Shown one piece after another: positions 45,544 through 55,141 of a DNA stretch of 64,000 nucleotides (the first letter of the stretch is position 1; each line of letters starts with the position of its first letter). Location of the stretch: the NCBI RefSeq assembly GCF_000785105.2, contig NZ_CP018906.1, positions 1,798,001-1,862,000 on the forward strand. Reading direction: 5' to 3'. The position numbers and the translations under genes were made by a program. The notes below the pieces were generated by a model. The model was given only the letters and a program-made list of their open reading frames with translations. It searched no databases and was not told the origin of the DNA. Origin of the DNA: Lentilactobacillus curieae (GTDB lineage Bacteria; Bacillota; Bacilli; Lactobacillales; Lactobacillaceae).

Positions 45544-45606
45544 AAAAAAAATCAAGCGCAAAACACCGCGAAATAGCGAGAATGTTTTGCACTTGATTTT
45601 TTAATT
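45544..45606. terminator. Bidirectional terminator between the epimerase gene and plsY
   Basis: AAAAAATCAAGCGCAAAAC pairs with GTTTTGCACTTGATTTTTT around an inner CGC/GCG hairpin. A and T runs flank it on both sides. Confidence 0.85.
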
Positions 45607-45622
45607 GCTATATTATTTATTA

Positions 45623-46258
45623 CTATTTTGATTTTTTCTTATTGGAAAACCAGTAGAACAAGCCAAATGGGACAATGCTTTCCGTTCCGTGGAAAATTCT
45701 GGCAACATTACTACGATGCCGATAGATGATAAATCCTGTTAGGATAATTGCTATAATACTGAGCAATACATCGTGGCTAAATATAATCACAACTGTAATC
45801 ACAAAGAAACCGATGATGCTGGCAAGACTGACAGTGCTGGTGACCAGGATGACAAACAGCCATAGGAACAAAGCAATGAAGAAAAACAGTGGTCGATATG
45901 CCAACAACATCCCTGCACTGGTTGCAACAGCCTTTCCTCCCTTGAATTTATCAAAGATTGAAAAGGTATGGCCAATAATTGCCATTAATCCAAATAAAAG
46001 CGGTGTGATTCCCGTAATACCAAAGAGCGTTGGCAATAACGTAGCCACTGCACCTTTGGAAATGTCCATGATCATGACGATACTTCCAGCAATCGGTCCT
46101 AAAACCCGGTAGGTATTGGTAGTACCGATATTTCCAGACCCGTGACGCCTAATATCGATGTTAAAAAAAATCTTACCGATCCAGACTCCACTTGGAATTG
46201 ACCCAAGTAAATAAGCTAAAAGTAACAATAAAATAATTTCGTATGTATTATTATCCAC
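45623..46258 (-). CDS. plsY: Glycerol-3-phosphate acyltransferase PlsY
   Basis: Transfers the acyl group from acyl-phosphate (made by PlsX) to glycerol-3-phosphate. The 211-aa integral membrane protein has about five hydrophobic segments and the three family motifs: GSIPSGVWIGK, HGSGNIGTTNTYRVLG, and GHTFSIFDKFKGGKAVATS. Monocistronic, convergent with the epimerase gene and divergent from parE. Confidence 0.96.
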   Translation of the reverse strand: MDNNTYEIILLLLLAYLLGSIPSGVWIGKIFFNIDIRRHGSGNIGTTNTYRVLGPIAGSIVMIMDISKGAVATLLPTLFGITGITPLLFGLMAIIGHTFSIFDKFKGGKAVATSAGMLLAYRPLFFFIALFLWLFVILVTSTVSLASIIGFFVITVVIIFSHDVLLSIIAIILTGFIIYRHRSNVARIFHGTESIVPFGLFYWFSNKKKSK

Positions 46259-46306
46259 CGTAAAACCCCATTAAATGTTAGTTTGTTCATTTCACAAGCA
46301 AGGATT

Positions 46307-46335
46307 ATTTTAGCATCTTTCGTGGGTTTAGCCAA
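46307..46335 (-). promoter_or_regulatory. Promoter of plsY
   Basis: On the minus strand TTGGCT (46335-46330), 17-base spacer, TAAAAT (46312-46307), about 50 bases from the plsY start. Confidence 0.6.
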
Positions 46336-46405
46336 TAAAATTCGTTTTCAAAGCCGAGCTTTTAAGGTATTATGAAATAGATTGCAAGTAAAGGAGTCAG
46401 AATAA

Positions 46406-48364
46406 ATGTCAAAGCAGAGTCAGAATTACGATGATTCCTCCATTCAAATATTAGAGGGGCTGGACGCCGTTCGTAAACGTCCAGGTATGTATATCGGATC
46501 AACGGATTCTAGGGGACTTCATCACCTTGTCTATGAAATTGTGGACAATGCAGTAGATGAAGTTTTAGCAGGATTCGGTAAAGAGATAAATGTCATCATT
46601 CACAAAGATAATAGTGTTACTGTAGTTGACCATGGTAGAGGTATGCCAGTTGGAATGCACAGTTCTGGTAAACCAACAGTTGAGGTCATTTTTACCCAAC
46701 TACACGCAGGTGGAAAGTTTGGCCAGGGTGGGTACAAAACCTCCGGTGGTCTTCATGGTGTGGGAGCTAGTGTTGTAAACGCACTATCCACTTATGTGAA
46801 GGTCGATATTGTTCGTGATGGCTATAAATACGAGGAGACCTTTGAAAACGGGGGTCATCCAACTAAGCCATTTAAAAAGATTGGTAAGACTAGAGAGTCA
46901 TCTGGAACCACAGTGACCTTTAAGCCAGATCCACAAGTGTTCACCAGTACCGTTTATAATTTCGGAACGCTGTCTGAAAGAATGCGTGAGGCTGCCTTCC
47001 TGCTTAAGGGAACAAAAATTACGCTTACAGATGAACGAACTGACCCACAAACAGAAGAAAGCTATCACTATGAAGAAGGAATCAAGGAGTTTGTTAACTA
47101 TCTGAATGAGGATAAACATACGTTAGGTGAGGTAATGTACTTTGACGGTTCCCGTGAGGGAGTTGAAGTTGAGGTTGCCGCTCAATATAACGATGGTTAT
47201 TCTGAGACGCTATTGTCGTTCGTAAACAATGTGCGTACTAAAGATGGTGGAACCCATGAATCTGGTTTAAAGAACGCCTGGACTAAAGCTTTTAATGATT
47301 ATGCGCGAAAAGTAAACCTACTAAAAGATAAGGATAAAAACCTTGACGGCTCTGATGTTCGTGAAGGCTTATCTGCTGTGATTTCACTTCGAGTTCCAGA
47401 AGAATTACTTCAATTCGAAGGCCAGACAAAAGAAAAGCTCGGTACCCCAGAAGCACGTTCCATTGTTGATAGCGTAGTTTCTGAACAGTTAGGTTACTAC
47501 TTGATGGAAAATGGCGAGTTTGCTCAAACACTAGTTCATAAGGCATTAAGAGCTCGCCAAGCAAGACAAGCCGCTAGAAAAGCTCGTGATGAGAGTCGAA
47601 ACGGCAAGCATAAGAAGAAGCAAGAGCGATTACTTTCGGGTAAGTTAACTCCTGCCCAATCTAAAGATTACAGTAAAAACGAGTTGTTCTTGGTCGAAGG
47701 TGATTCTGCCGGTGGTTCAGCTAAGCAAGGCCGAGATCGGCGTTATCAAGCGATTTTGCCACTTCGTGGAAAAGTTTTGAACACAGAACGTGCTAAACTC
47801 GAAGATATTATGAAAAACGAAGAAATCAACACAATGATTTACACAATTGGTGCCGGCGTTGGTGCTGATTTTGAATTAAAAGATGCGAACTACGATAAGA
47901 TTATCATCATGACGGATGCCGATGATGATGGGGCCCACATTCAAATCTTGCTGCTGACATTCTTCTACAAATATATGCGACCAATGATTGAAGATGGCCG
48001 GGTATTTATTGCCCTACCACCACTCTACCGTTTACAAAAGGGGAGTGGCAAGAAGATGCGTACTCAATATGCATGGACTAACGAAGAATTAGATGTACTT
48101 TCAAAAGACTTTGGCAAGGGATACAGTTTGCAGCGATACAAAGGTCTCGGAGAAATGAATGCGGACCAACTATGGGAAACAACAATGGATCCAGAGTCAA
48201 GAACCTTAATTCGCGTAAGAATTGAAGACGCTGCGTTAGCTGAACGACGAGTTACCACGTTGATGGGTGATAAAGTTGAACCTCGGAGACGCTGGATCGA
48301 AAGTAACGTTAAATTCACCCTTGAAGAAGACGGAAGTATTTTGGATAATACTTCCAACCAGTAG
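46406..48364 (+). CDS. parE: DNA topoisomerase IV subunit B
   Basis: A 652-aa GHKL ATPase subunit. The N-terminal ATP site is in EIVDNAVDEVLAGFG with GRGMPVGMH and GGLHGVGASVVNALS; the TOPRIM domain has LVEGDSAGGSAKQGRDRRYQ and MTDADDDGAHI. Divergent from plsY; parC follows after 13 bases. ParE rather than GyrB because it pairs with parC and is not beside dnaA-recF. Confidence 0.96.
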   Translation: MSKQSQNYDDSSIQILEGLDAVRKRPGMYIGSTDSRGLHHLVYEIVDNAVDEVLAGFGKEINVIIHKDNSVTVVDHGRGMPVGMHSSGKPTVEVIFTQLHAGGKFGQGGYKTSGGLHGVGASVVNALSTYVKVDIVRDGYKYEETFENGGHPTKPFKKIGKTRESSGTTVTFKPDPQVFTSTVYNFGTLSERMREAAFLLKGTKITLTDERTDPQTEESYHYEEGIKEFVNYLNEDKHTLGEVMYFDGSREGVEVEVAAQYNDGYSETLLSFVNNVRTKDGGTHESGLKNAWTKAFNDYARKVNLLKDKDKNLDGSDVREGLSAVISLRVPEELLQFEGQTKEKLGTPEARSIVDSVVSEQLGYYLMENGEFAQTLVHKALRARQARQAARKARDESRNGKHKKKQERLLSGKLTPAQSKDYSKNELFLVEGDSAGGSAKQGRDRRYQAILPLRGKVLNTERAKLEDIMKNEEINTMIYTIGAGVGADFELKDANYDKIIIMTDADDDGAHIQILLLTFFYKYMRPMIEDGRVFIALPPLYRLQKGSGKKMRTQYAWTNEELDVLSKDFGKGYSLQRYKGLGEMNADQLWETTMDPESRTLIRVRIEDAALAERRVTTLMGDKVEPRRRWIESNVKFTLEEDGSILDNTSNQ

Positions 48365-48377
48365 GAGGAACGATTGA

Positions 48378-50816
48378 TTGAGTAAAATTGAAAATCTAAC
48401 CCTTGAAGAAGTTATGGGTGACCGGTTTGCGCGGTATTCAAAATCAATTATCCAAGAACGGGCACTCCCTGATATTCGTGATGGATTAAAACCAGTTCAG
48501 CGTAGAATTCTTTACGCAATGAACAAGGATGGTAATACCTACGACAAAGGGTTTAGAAAGTCTGCTAAGTCTGTGGGTAACGTCATGGGTAACTTTCACC
48601 CCCATGGTGATAGTTCGATTTATGAAGCCTTAGTCAGAATGAGTCAGGACTGGAAACTCCGCGAGCCATTGATTGAAATGCACGGGAATAATGGTTCAAT
48701 GGACGGTGATCCTGCTGCTGCAATGAGGTATACAGAGGCCCGATTGAGTAGAATATCGACAGAAATGTTGCGTGATATCGATAAGGACACTGTGGATTGG
48801 GTACTAAATTTTGATGATACGGAGTATGAACCGACTGTATTGCCATCTAGATTCCCTAACTTATTAGTTAACGGATCTACTGGAATTTCAGCGGGTTATG
48901 CTACTGATATTCCACCTCACAATCTTGGTGAAGTTATTGATGCGATTTTATATCTACAAAAACATCCACAAGCGTCATTAGACGACTTGATGGAGTTTGT
49001 TAAAGGGCCAGACTTTCCAACTGGCGGAATTGTTCAAGGAATTGACGGAATCAAAAAGGCCTATGAAACTGGCCACGGAAAAATTGTTGTTCGCTCTAAA
49101 ACAACGATTGAGAAGTTGCGTGGAAACAAGTCTCAAATCGTAGTTACCGAGATTCCTTACGAGGTAAATAAAGCTCAGCTTGTAAAACGAATGGACGAAA
49201 TTCGCTTAAACAAGAAAATTGATGGAATTGCTGAAGTTCGGGATCAAAGTGACCGCGAAGGATTATCAATCGTGATCGAACTTAAAAGAGACGTAGACAG
49301 TCAAGGGGTTTTGAATTATCTGTTCAAAAATACTGACTTACAAATCTCTTATTCGTTTAACATGGTTGCCATTAACCACATGCGTCCAGAACGGCTTTCA
49401 CTGAAGACGATTTTGACCTCATATTTGGAATTTCAACAAGAAATCGTTAAGAAACGGACTAAGTATAACCTTAACAAGGCAATGGATCGTCAACATATCG
49501 TTGAGGGGCTTATCAAAGCTCTCTCAATTCTTGATAAAGTGATTAAGACTATTCGTGCTAGTGAGAATCGTAAAGATGCTCGCGATAACCTGGTTAAGGA
49601 ATACCAGTTCTCTGAAAAGCAAGCAGACGCAATTGTCGCTTTACAACTTTACAGATTAACTAATACTGACGTTACAGAGCTTGAAAAAGAGTCTCAAGAT
49701 CTTAGCGAAAAGATTGCGGAGTATAACAAAATCCTTGGTGATGATAAGGAGCTTAACCGAGTTTTGGCTAAGGAACTTAAAGCAATCGCCAAAGAATATC
49801 GCAATGATCGAAAGACTGAGATTCAAGAAAAAGTTGCCGATATTAAGATTAATACAGACGTTATCGTACCTGATGAAGACGTTATTGTTTTAGTTTCTCA
49901 TGACGGTTACATTAAGCGAAGTAGTATCCGTTCGTTCACAGCCTCATCAGATGAGTCTGGTCTGAAGGACGAGGATTATGCAATCTTCACTGAGAAAGTG
50001 AACGCGCGTGATCACTTATTTATGTTCACAAACAAGGGAAACCTAATCTATCGGCCTGTATTTGAAATTACTGATGTAAAATGGAAAGATACTGGCGAAC
50101 ATATTTCCCAAACGATCGGTTTAGATTCTGATGAAGAGATTATTGCTAGCTATAGCTTTACTAGTTTGAAGGAAGCCGGCTGCTTCCTAATTGCAACCGA
50201 TGATGGGTATATCAAACGAGTAAACTTTGATGATTTAACGCCAGGAAGAACGTACAAAAAGCATGCGTACACGTACATCAAGATGAAGGCTGCTGAATCT
50301 CGGGTAGTTTCTGTTGATTTTATCGATGACAACGAAACTAAGAAGGAATTATTACTTACTTCTAAAATGGGCTTAGCTCTACGATTTGCTATCGAAGAGG
50401 TGTCCACCTATGGGGCTAGAACTACCGGGGTTAAGTCAATGAATCTAAAGGACGACGATAGGGTTGCTAACTTAGCGATTGTGCAAGAAGACGATGTCCT
50501 CGGATTTATTACCCAGCGTGGTTCATTCAAAAAATTGGCCGTAAGTGAAGTTTCAGCAACTTCAAGGGCTCGCCGCGGGGTAAATATTCTTAGAGAACTT
50601 AAGCGTGAGCCACATAGAATCGTTGACTTTACGGTGCTTAAATCAGAGGATTCACCACTCGAGGTTATTACTGATCGACGGAAGTTCCACGATATCATTC
50701 CGAGCGATTATTCACTTGGAGGTCGTTATTCAAATGGATCATTTGTTGTTGACGTGACGACTGAGGGAACGCCAGTGATTATTAGGCAGAAACCTGAAGA
50801 AATTTCTTTAAATTAA
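48378..50816 (+). CDS. parC: DNA topoisomerase IV subunit A
   Basis: An 812-aa breakage-reunion subunit. The active-site Tyr is in AAAMRYTEARLS. The quinolone region HPHGDSSIYEALVRM retains Ser79/Ser80 and Glu83, so it looks wild type. A long coiled coil and a C-terminal beta-pinwheel domain follow. TTG start after AGGAGGAACG. The C-terminal domain lacks the GyrA box of gyrase, as expected for ParC. Confidence 0.96.
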   Translation: MSKIENLTLEEVMGDRFARYSKSIIQERALPDIRDGLKPVQRRILYAMNKDGNTYDKGFRKSAKSVGNVMGNFHPHGDSSIYEALVRMSQDWKLREPLIEMHGNNGSMDGDPAAAMRYTEARLSRISTEMLRDIDKDTVDWVLNFDDTEYEPTVLPSRFPNLLVNGSTGISAGYATDIPPHNLGEVIDAILYLQKHPQASLDDLMEFVKGPDFPTGGIVQGIDGIKKAYETGHGKIVVRSKTTIEKLRGNKSQIVVTEIPYEVNKAQLVKRMDEIRLNKKIDGIAEVRDQSDREGLSIVIELKRDVDSQGVLNYLFKNTDLQISYSFNMVAINHMRPERLSLKTILTSYLEFQQEIVKKRTKYNLNKAMDRQHIVEGLIKALSILDKVIKTIRASENRKDARDNLVKEYQFSEKQADAIVALQLYRLTNTDVTELEKESQDLSEKIAEYNKILGDDKELNRVLAKELKAIAKEYRNDRKTEIQEKVADIKINTDVIVPDEDVIVLVSHDGYIKRSSIRSFTASSDESGLKDEDYAIFTEKVNARDHLFMFTNKGNLIYRPVFEITDVKWKDTGEHISQTIGLDSDEEIIASYSFTSLKEAGCFLIATDDGYIKRVNFDDLTPGRTYKKHAYTYIKMKAAESRVVSVDFIDDNETKKELLLTSKMGLALRFAIEEVSTYGARTTGVKSMNLKDDDRVANLAIVQEDDVLGFITQRGSFKKLAVSEVSATSRARRGVNILRELKREPHRIVDFTVLKSEDSPLEVITDRRKFHDIIPSDYSLGGRYSNGSFVVDVTTEGTPVIIRQKPEEISLN

Positions 50817-50835
50817 TAAAATTTCCACGAAACGT

Positions 50836-50864
50836 TTGATTATCTATTAATTTGGCATTATAGT
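50836..50864 (+). promoter_or_regulatory. Promoter of the LysR gene
   Basis: TTGATT (50836-50841), 17-base spacer, TATAGT (50859-50864). Confidence 0.6.
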
Positions 50865-50880
50865 AGTGATAATAAATGTT

Positions 50881-50899
50881 TATCAAACCAGATTTGATA
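50881..50899. promoter_or_regulatory. Candidate operator (inverted repeat) before the LysR gene
   Basis: TATCAAA, a 5-base spacer, TTTGATA: perfect 7-bp arms. It lies just past the expected transcription start and 14 bases before the LysR ATG. It fits an autoregulatory site for the LysR product. Confidence 0.5.
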
Positions 50900-50913
50900 C
50901 AAGGAGAGTAAAC

Positions 50914-51879
50914 ATGAAAACTACTCAGGAAAACATCTTTTCATCAAAAACTTTGACATATTTTTTGCAATTGTCAGAGACCATGAATTACACACAAGCA
51001 GCTCAAATTTTAGGAATTACCCAACCTGCATTAACTCAGCAAATCAAGAAACTTGAACGGACAGTTGGAACTAACTTATTTTACTCTGTTGGTAAAAAGT
51101 TGAAGATGTCTGACGCAGGATACATTATGTTAAAGACAACCCATCAGATTTACGATTTGCTTAATCAAGCAACTGATGAGATTCAACAAGCAACAAGTTC
51201 AACTACCGGCGACATTAATTTGGGGATTTTGGCTTCCATTGAAACCAAGGTCTTCGAAAAATTTGCGCTTGAGTTGTACAAAGAAAATCCTGATTTAGTA
51301 ATCAATTTTCATATGCTTACTAGAAAAGAAATTTGGGAAAGTCTTGAAAATAACAAAATTGACTTAGCAATTATGTACTTGCCAGATGAGTCCATTAAGA
51401 ATTGGAAACCTTACAGTTCTAAGAAAATCATCACTGATGATTTGTGGTTGATTCATCACGATGAGAAAAAGGCTGGCCGTAAAAAGGTTAAGATCAAAAA
51501 TGCCAATGATCGTGGATGGGTAATGTATCCCACTGAATATTACTTGAATGTTGCTTTAAGAGAAATGTTTAAGAATAACATGGTGGATAGTCCACACGTG
51601 CAGGCTAGATTTACGATGCCTGAGCAAATTTTGAACTTTGCGGTACACGCTGGTCTAAATACAGCACTTCCAAAATCATATTTACTCAATGTTGATTTAG
51701 ATGAGCTTCAAAATAAGGGCTTATATACAGCACAGTTTGACCCCAACATCACTTTTGATTTAGAATTTGTATATCGAAAAAATAAAAACGAGATTCCTCG
51801 AATTGGTAGATTCTTAGATAAGTTTGATGAATTCCTAGCTAAGAAGGACTACTTCTCAAGGTTGACTGAAAAAGACTAA
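50914..51879 (+). CDS. LysR family transcriptional regulator
   Basis: A 321-aa regulator. The N-terminal winged helix has [20 protein letters not shown] (about 27-46) and [17 protein letters not shown]. The C-terminal periplasmic-binding-like domain (about 100-310) binds an unknown effector. ATG 50914 follows AAGGAGAG; GTG 50866 would run through the operator. It is transcribed towards ppaC, 14 bases away, an unusual partner, so LysR may also influence pyrophosphatase transcription by read-through. Target genes cannot be told from sequence. Confidence 0.88.
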   Translation: MKTTQENIFSSKTLTYFLQLSETMNYTQAAQILGITQPALTQQIKKLERTVGTNLFYSVGKKLKMSDAGYIMLKTTHQIYDLLNQATDEIQQATSSTTGDINLGILASIETKVFEKFALELYKENPDLVINFHMLTRKEIWESLENNKIDLAIMYLPDESIKNWKPYSSKKIITDDLWLIHHDEKKAGRKKVKIKNANDRGWVMYPTEYYLNVALREMFKNNMVDSPHVQARFTMPEQILNFAVHAGLNTALPKSYLLNVDLDELQNKGLYTAQFDPNITFDLEFVYRKNKNEIPRIGRFLDKFDEFLAKKDYFSRLTEKD

Positions 51880-51893
51880 GGAGATTTTTGATA

Positions 51894-52823
51894 ATGAGCA
51901 AAGAATTAATTTTTGGCCACTCAAATCCAGATACTGATGCAATTGTTGCGGCAAAGGCATACTCATACTTACAAAATAAATTAGGTTATGATACTGAAGC
52001 TGTTGCTTTAGGCGAACCAAACCCAGAAACTCAATTTGTTTTGAACTACTTTGATGAAGCAACACCACGTGTAATTAGTGAAGCATCTTCAGAGGTTGAC
52101 TCAGTTATGCTGGTTGATCACAATGAAGCTCAACAAAGTGTCAGTGATATTGATAAGTTAACGGTAACTCACGTAATTGATCATCACCGAATTGATAACT
52201 TCCGTACTGATTTGCCACTTTACTACCGTGCTGAACCAGTTGGATGTACAAGTACTATTTTGACTAAGATGTTTGATGAAAATAAAGTTGAAATTCCTGC
52301 TCAACTCGCTGGATTGATGCTTTCAGCAATTGTGTCTGATACATTGCTTTTGAAGTCACCAACAACCACTGATGACGATAAAATTGCTGTAAAAGCCTTA
52401 GCAGAAATTGCTGACATTGATGTGGACAAGTATGGTATCGAAATGCTTAAGGCAGGTACTAACACTGACGCTAAGAGTGATCAAGAATTGATCGATTCAG
52501 ATGCAAAATCATTTGATATGAATGGTAAAAATGTCCGTATCGACCAAATCAATGTTGTTGATTTCGACGATATTCTAAAGCGTAAAGCCGACATCTTAAA
52601 GGCAATGGAGACTGAAGCTGGTTCTGAAAATTATGATTTATTCTTAGTTTTAGTAACTAACGTTCTGAATAGTGATTCAAAGATGATCGTCTTTGGGGAA
52701 CCTAAGGATGCAGTTGAATCAGCATTTAACGGCTCAATCAGTGATGACATGATGAACTTACCAGGGGTTGTTTCAAGAAAGAAGCAAGTTGTCCCACAAT
52801 TAACAGATGTTTTAAACAAGTAA
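51894..52823 (+). CDS. ppaC: Manganese-dependent inorganic pyrophosphatase (family II)
   Basis: Hydrolyses pyrophosphate to orthophosphate, driving biosynthesis. The 309-aa DHH-family enzyme has [36 protein letters not shown] (DHH) and, at the C-terminus, the substrate-binding [13 protein letters not shown]. No CBS regulatory domains. ATG 51894 follows AAGGAGA. Confidence 0.96.
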   Translation: MSKELIFGHSNPDTDAIVAAKAYSYLQNKLGYDTEAVALGEPNPETQFVLNYFDEATPRVISEASSEVDSVMLVDHNEAQQSVSDIDKLTVTHVIDHHRIDNFRTDLPLYYRAEPVGCTSTILTKMFDENKVEIPAQLAGLMLSAIVSDTLLLKSPTTTDDDKIAVKALAEIADIDVDKYGIEMLKAGTNTDAKSDQELIDSDAKSFDMNGKNVRIDQINVVDFDDILKRKADILKAMETEAGSENYDLFLVLVTNVLNSDSKMIVFGEPKDAVESAFNGSISDDMMNLPGVVSRKKQVVPQLTDVLNK

Positions 52824-52835
52824 ATAAATTCAAAG

Positions 52836-52864
52836 GGGTGGCATTTTTTGCGGCCTCTTTTTAT
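52836..52864 (+). terminator. Weak terminator after ppaC
   Basis: AAAGGGGT pairs with GCCTCTTT with a G-U pair; T-rich loop and tail. Confidence 0.5.
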
Positions 52865-52891
52865 TTACTATTTAAAAAATTCCTCTATAAT
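52864..52891 (+). promoter_or_regulatory. Promoter of msrB-msrA
   Basis: TTTACT (52864-52869), 16-base spacer, perfect TATAAT (52886-52891). The leader contains an ACACAA-CCTAA-TTGTGT hairpin before the ribosome site. Confidence 0.6.
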
Positions 52892-52934
52892 GTAGTTAGT
52901 TGTACACAACCTAAATTGTGTTGGAGGTTTGATA

Positions 52935-53366
52935 ATGAATAAAGATGAATTAAAGAACAAGCTAACTGATGAGCAGTACCGAGTTACTCAAGAAGCCGCG
53001 ACTGAAGCGCCATTTACAGGTAAATATGATGATTTTTATGAAGATGGCATCTATGTTGACGTTGTGTCTGGAGAGCCGCTATTTTCTTCGACTGATAAAT
53101 ACGATGCTGGTTGTGGTTGGCCTTCATTTACCAAACCAATCGATAAACAGGCAGTTAAGAACAATCTGGATTTATCACACGGAATGATTCGCGAAGAAGT
53201 TCTCAGTAACCAGGCAGAATCCCACTTAGGCCATGTATTTCCAGATGGACCTGCTGACAAAGGTGGAGTTCGGTTTTGCATCAATTCAGCTGCATTGAAG
53301 TTTATCCCCGTTACTGAATTATCTGAGGCGGGATATTCTGATTATGAGGTTTTATTTAAAAAATAA
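52935..53366 (+). CDS. msrB: Methionine-R-sulfoxide reductase MsrB
   Basis: Reduces the R epimer of methionine sulfoxide. The 143-aa protein has [25 protein letters not shown], and [13 protein letters not shown], whose Cys is catalytic. It is the zinc-free form, without the two CxxC pairs. ATG 52935 after GGAGG. msrA follows after 19 bases, so both epimers are handled from one transcript. Confidence 0.96.
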   Translation: MNKDELKNKLTDEQYRVTQEAATEAPFTGKYDDFYEDGIYVDVVSGEPLFSSTDKYDAGCGWPSFTKPIDKQAVKNNLDLSHGMIREEVLSNQAESHLGHVFPDGPADKGGVRFCINSAALKFIPVTELSEAGYSDYEVLFKK

Positions 53367-53385
53367 ACGTTAGGGAGTAATTAAT

Positions 53386-53904
53386 TTGGAAGATACTGCA
53401 ATTTTTGCTGGCGGATGTTTTTGGTGCATGGTAAAGCCATTCGACGAAATGCCAGGAATTGATAAAGTTGTCTCAGGATATACAGGAGGCCACGTAGCTA
53501 ACCCAACTTATGAACAAGTAAGCAGTCACACTACTGGTCATACAGAAGCGGTGAAAATCACCTTCGATCCTGAGAAAATCAGCTACAAAGACTTAGTTAA
53601 AATTTATTGGCAGCAAACAGATCCAACTGATGCCATGGGTCAATTCCAAGACCGCGGCGATAATTACCGCCCAGTAATCTTTGTGAAGGATGAAGAACAG
53701 CGCAAGATTGCTGAAGAATCAAAAAAAGAACTAGAAGCTAGCGAAATGTTTGATGATCCAATCGTAACTAAGATTGAAGACGTTCAACCATTCTATGATG
53801 CTGAAGAAGAACACCAAGAATTTTATAAAAAGAATCCACTTCGTTTCCAAATGGAAGAGCAAGGTGGGCGTGAACAATTTAAGCAAACGCATTGGAATGA
53901 CTAG
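53386..53904 (+). CDS. msrA: Methionine-S-sulfoxide reductase MsrA
   Basis: Reduces the S epimer. The 172-aa protein has the catalytic Cys in [41 protein letters not shown] and [20 protein letters not shown]. There is no fused MsrB domain. TTG start after GGGAG. Confidence 0.96.
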   Translation: MEDTAIFAGGCFWCMVKPFDEMPGIDKVVSGYTGGHVANPTYEQVSSHTTGHTEAVKITFDPEKISYKDLVKIYWQQTDPTDAMGQFQDRGDNYRPVIFVKDEEQRKIAEESKKELEASEMFDDPIVTKIEDVQPFYDAEEEHQEFYKKNPLRFQMEEQGGREQFKQTHWND

Positions 53905-53912
53905 CAATTAAT

Positions 53913-53951
53913 AAAAACCACAGTATTTGACAAAAATACTGTGGTTTTTTT
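53913..53951. terminator. Bidirectional terminator between msrA and xerS
   Basis: AAAACCACAGTATTTG pairs with CAAAAATACTGTGGTTTT around a short loop. It overlaps the xerS stop codon. Confidence 0.88.
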
Positions 53952-55041
53952 AGTTGTTATCTTTGTGTAGTTCGTTCAAAGCGGCACGTTGCTTTGTATC
54001 GACAATGTGTGTATATAAACTGGTTGCCTTAGTTGACGACTGACCTAACTGAGTGGCTACTAGCCGCTCGTTATGAGTTTGCAAGTATAGTTTTGAGGCT
54101 AACGTGTGACGTAGCTTGTGCGGCGTTATTCTCACACTGTTGAAGGCCTGCGAGTATTTGCCGACCAAAAGCTCAACTGTTGCGGTTGAAATTCGCCTAG
54201 GTCCCTGTGCCCCTTTTGTTAAAAAAAGGGCAGGGGTGCTTTCGTTAGCTTCATATCGGGATTTACGGACTTGTAAGTATGGAGTGATATAGGGAGTTAC
54301 CCAGTTAGCAATCGGAACGGCGTCCCATTTACCACCTTTACGCCGAACAGAAATCGTGTTGTTAGTTAAACTCAAGTCCTTTAAATTTGAATTTGTAAGT
54401 TCAGACACGCGAATTCCAGTTCCAAGCAGCAATGCATTGATAGCAACGTCGCGTTCACAATCACGTTCATACATTTTCAGAATTCGCTTACCGGTGATTT
54501 GCTTGGGATATTCAGTTTTAATAAATTCAAGATAATTAACGTCTGTATCGCCAAGCATCAGCTTATCCTTAATGTTATTAGCACGCGTCTGGTAGGTTTC
54601 ACTATCAGGTACTAAGCTGATTTTCTTCATGACGTTTCGATAAAAATAAGGCTCGCCGTCATAATTTTCTGATTCTTCAGTTAAGAACCTAAATAAAGCA
54701 GATAATGCGTTCAGTGATCGGTTGACGGTGCTGTGTGACAGGGTTGCTTGGCTCTTAGTCGTTGATTGCTTGCTTCGGTTCAGCAGAAAAGACTTATATA
54801 GCTCCATGTCTTGTTTTTTTAAATGTTCCAATTCTGCAAGGCTTACATCTTTTGGATTCTTAGCAGCGGTGATACCAGTATCAATCAACCAATTGAAGAA
54901 GCGGGTGAATTCATTTAGATACTGATAAAGAGTAGCTGGCGATAATGGAATTGTAGACTTTTCTATGTAATAGTCATTAACAAAATTAGGAAGTTTAGAA
55001 ATTATTTGTTCATTATGTCTTATGTAATCATTTTTACGCAT
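53950..55041 (-). CDS. xerS: Tyrosine recombinase XerS
   Basis: A 363-aa single-recombinase (XerS/difSL) family protein. The N-terminal domain (SPATLYQYLNEFTRFFNWLI) and the GEPYFYRNVMKKI segment are characteristic of the streptococcal/lactococcal enzyme. Catalytic positions: Arg in GTGIRVSEL, Lys in RRKGGKWD, HxxR in HKLRHTLASKL, Tyr in SLYTHIVD. The usual second His (LGH) is Gln here (TQLGQSSTKAT), which may lower activity. XerC is also encoded in this window. ATG 55041 after TAGGAG. An inverted repeat that could be its site lies about 65 bases upstream. Confidence 0.9.
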   Translation of the reverse strand: MRKNDYIRHNEQIISKLPNFVNDYYIEKSTIPLSPATLYQYLNEFTRFFNWLIDTGITAAKNPKDVSLAELEHLKKQDMELYKSFLLNRSKQSTTKSQATLSHSTVNRSLNALSALFRFLTEESENYDGEPYFYRNVMKKISLVPDSETYQTRANNIKDKLMLGDTDVNYLEFIKTEYPKQITGKRILKMYERDCERDVAINALLLGTGIRVSELTNSNLKDLSLTNNTISVRRKGGKWDAVPIANWVTPYITPYLQVRKSRYEANESTPALFLTKGAQGPRRISTATVELLVGKYSQAFNSVRITPHKLRHTLASKLYLQTHNERLVATQLGQSSTKATSLYTHIVDTKQRAALNELHKDNN

Positions 55042-55102
55042 ATTATAAAACTCCTAAAAAGTGAATTTTTGGTGGGGGTTCTTTTGATAAATTATTATAA
55101 CT

Positions 55103-55134
55103 TAATAAAACTTATATTTTACTAAGTTTCATTA
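55103..55134. repeat. Inverted repeat upstream of xerS, candidate difSL-like site
   Basis: 12-bp arms: TAATAAAACTTA (55103-55114) and TAAGTTTCATTA (55123-55134), with one mismatch and an 8-base centre. XerS systems have their recombination site close to the gene, and the size (about 30 bp) fits. It could also be an operator, since a promoter for xerS must lie nearby. Confidence 0.45.
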
Positions 55135-55141
55135 TATCAAA

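Noticed and set aside
45726-46112. A 128-codon plus-strand frame opposite plsY
   Set aside because: Antisense to a well-conserved membrane protein; no ribosome site.
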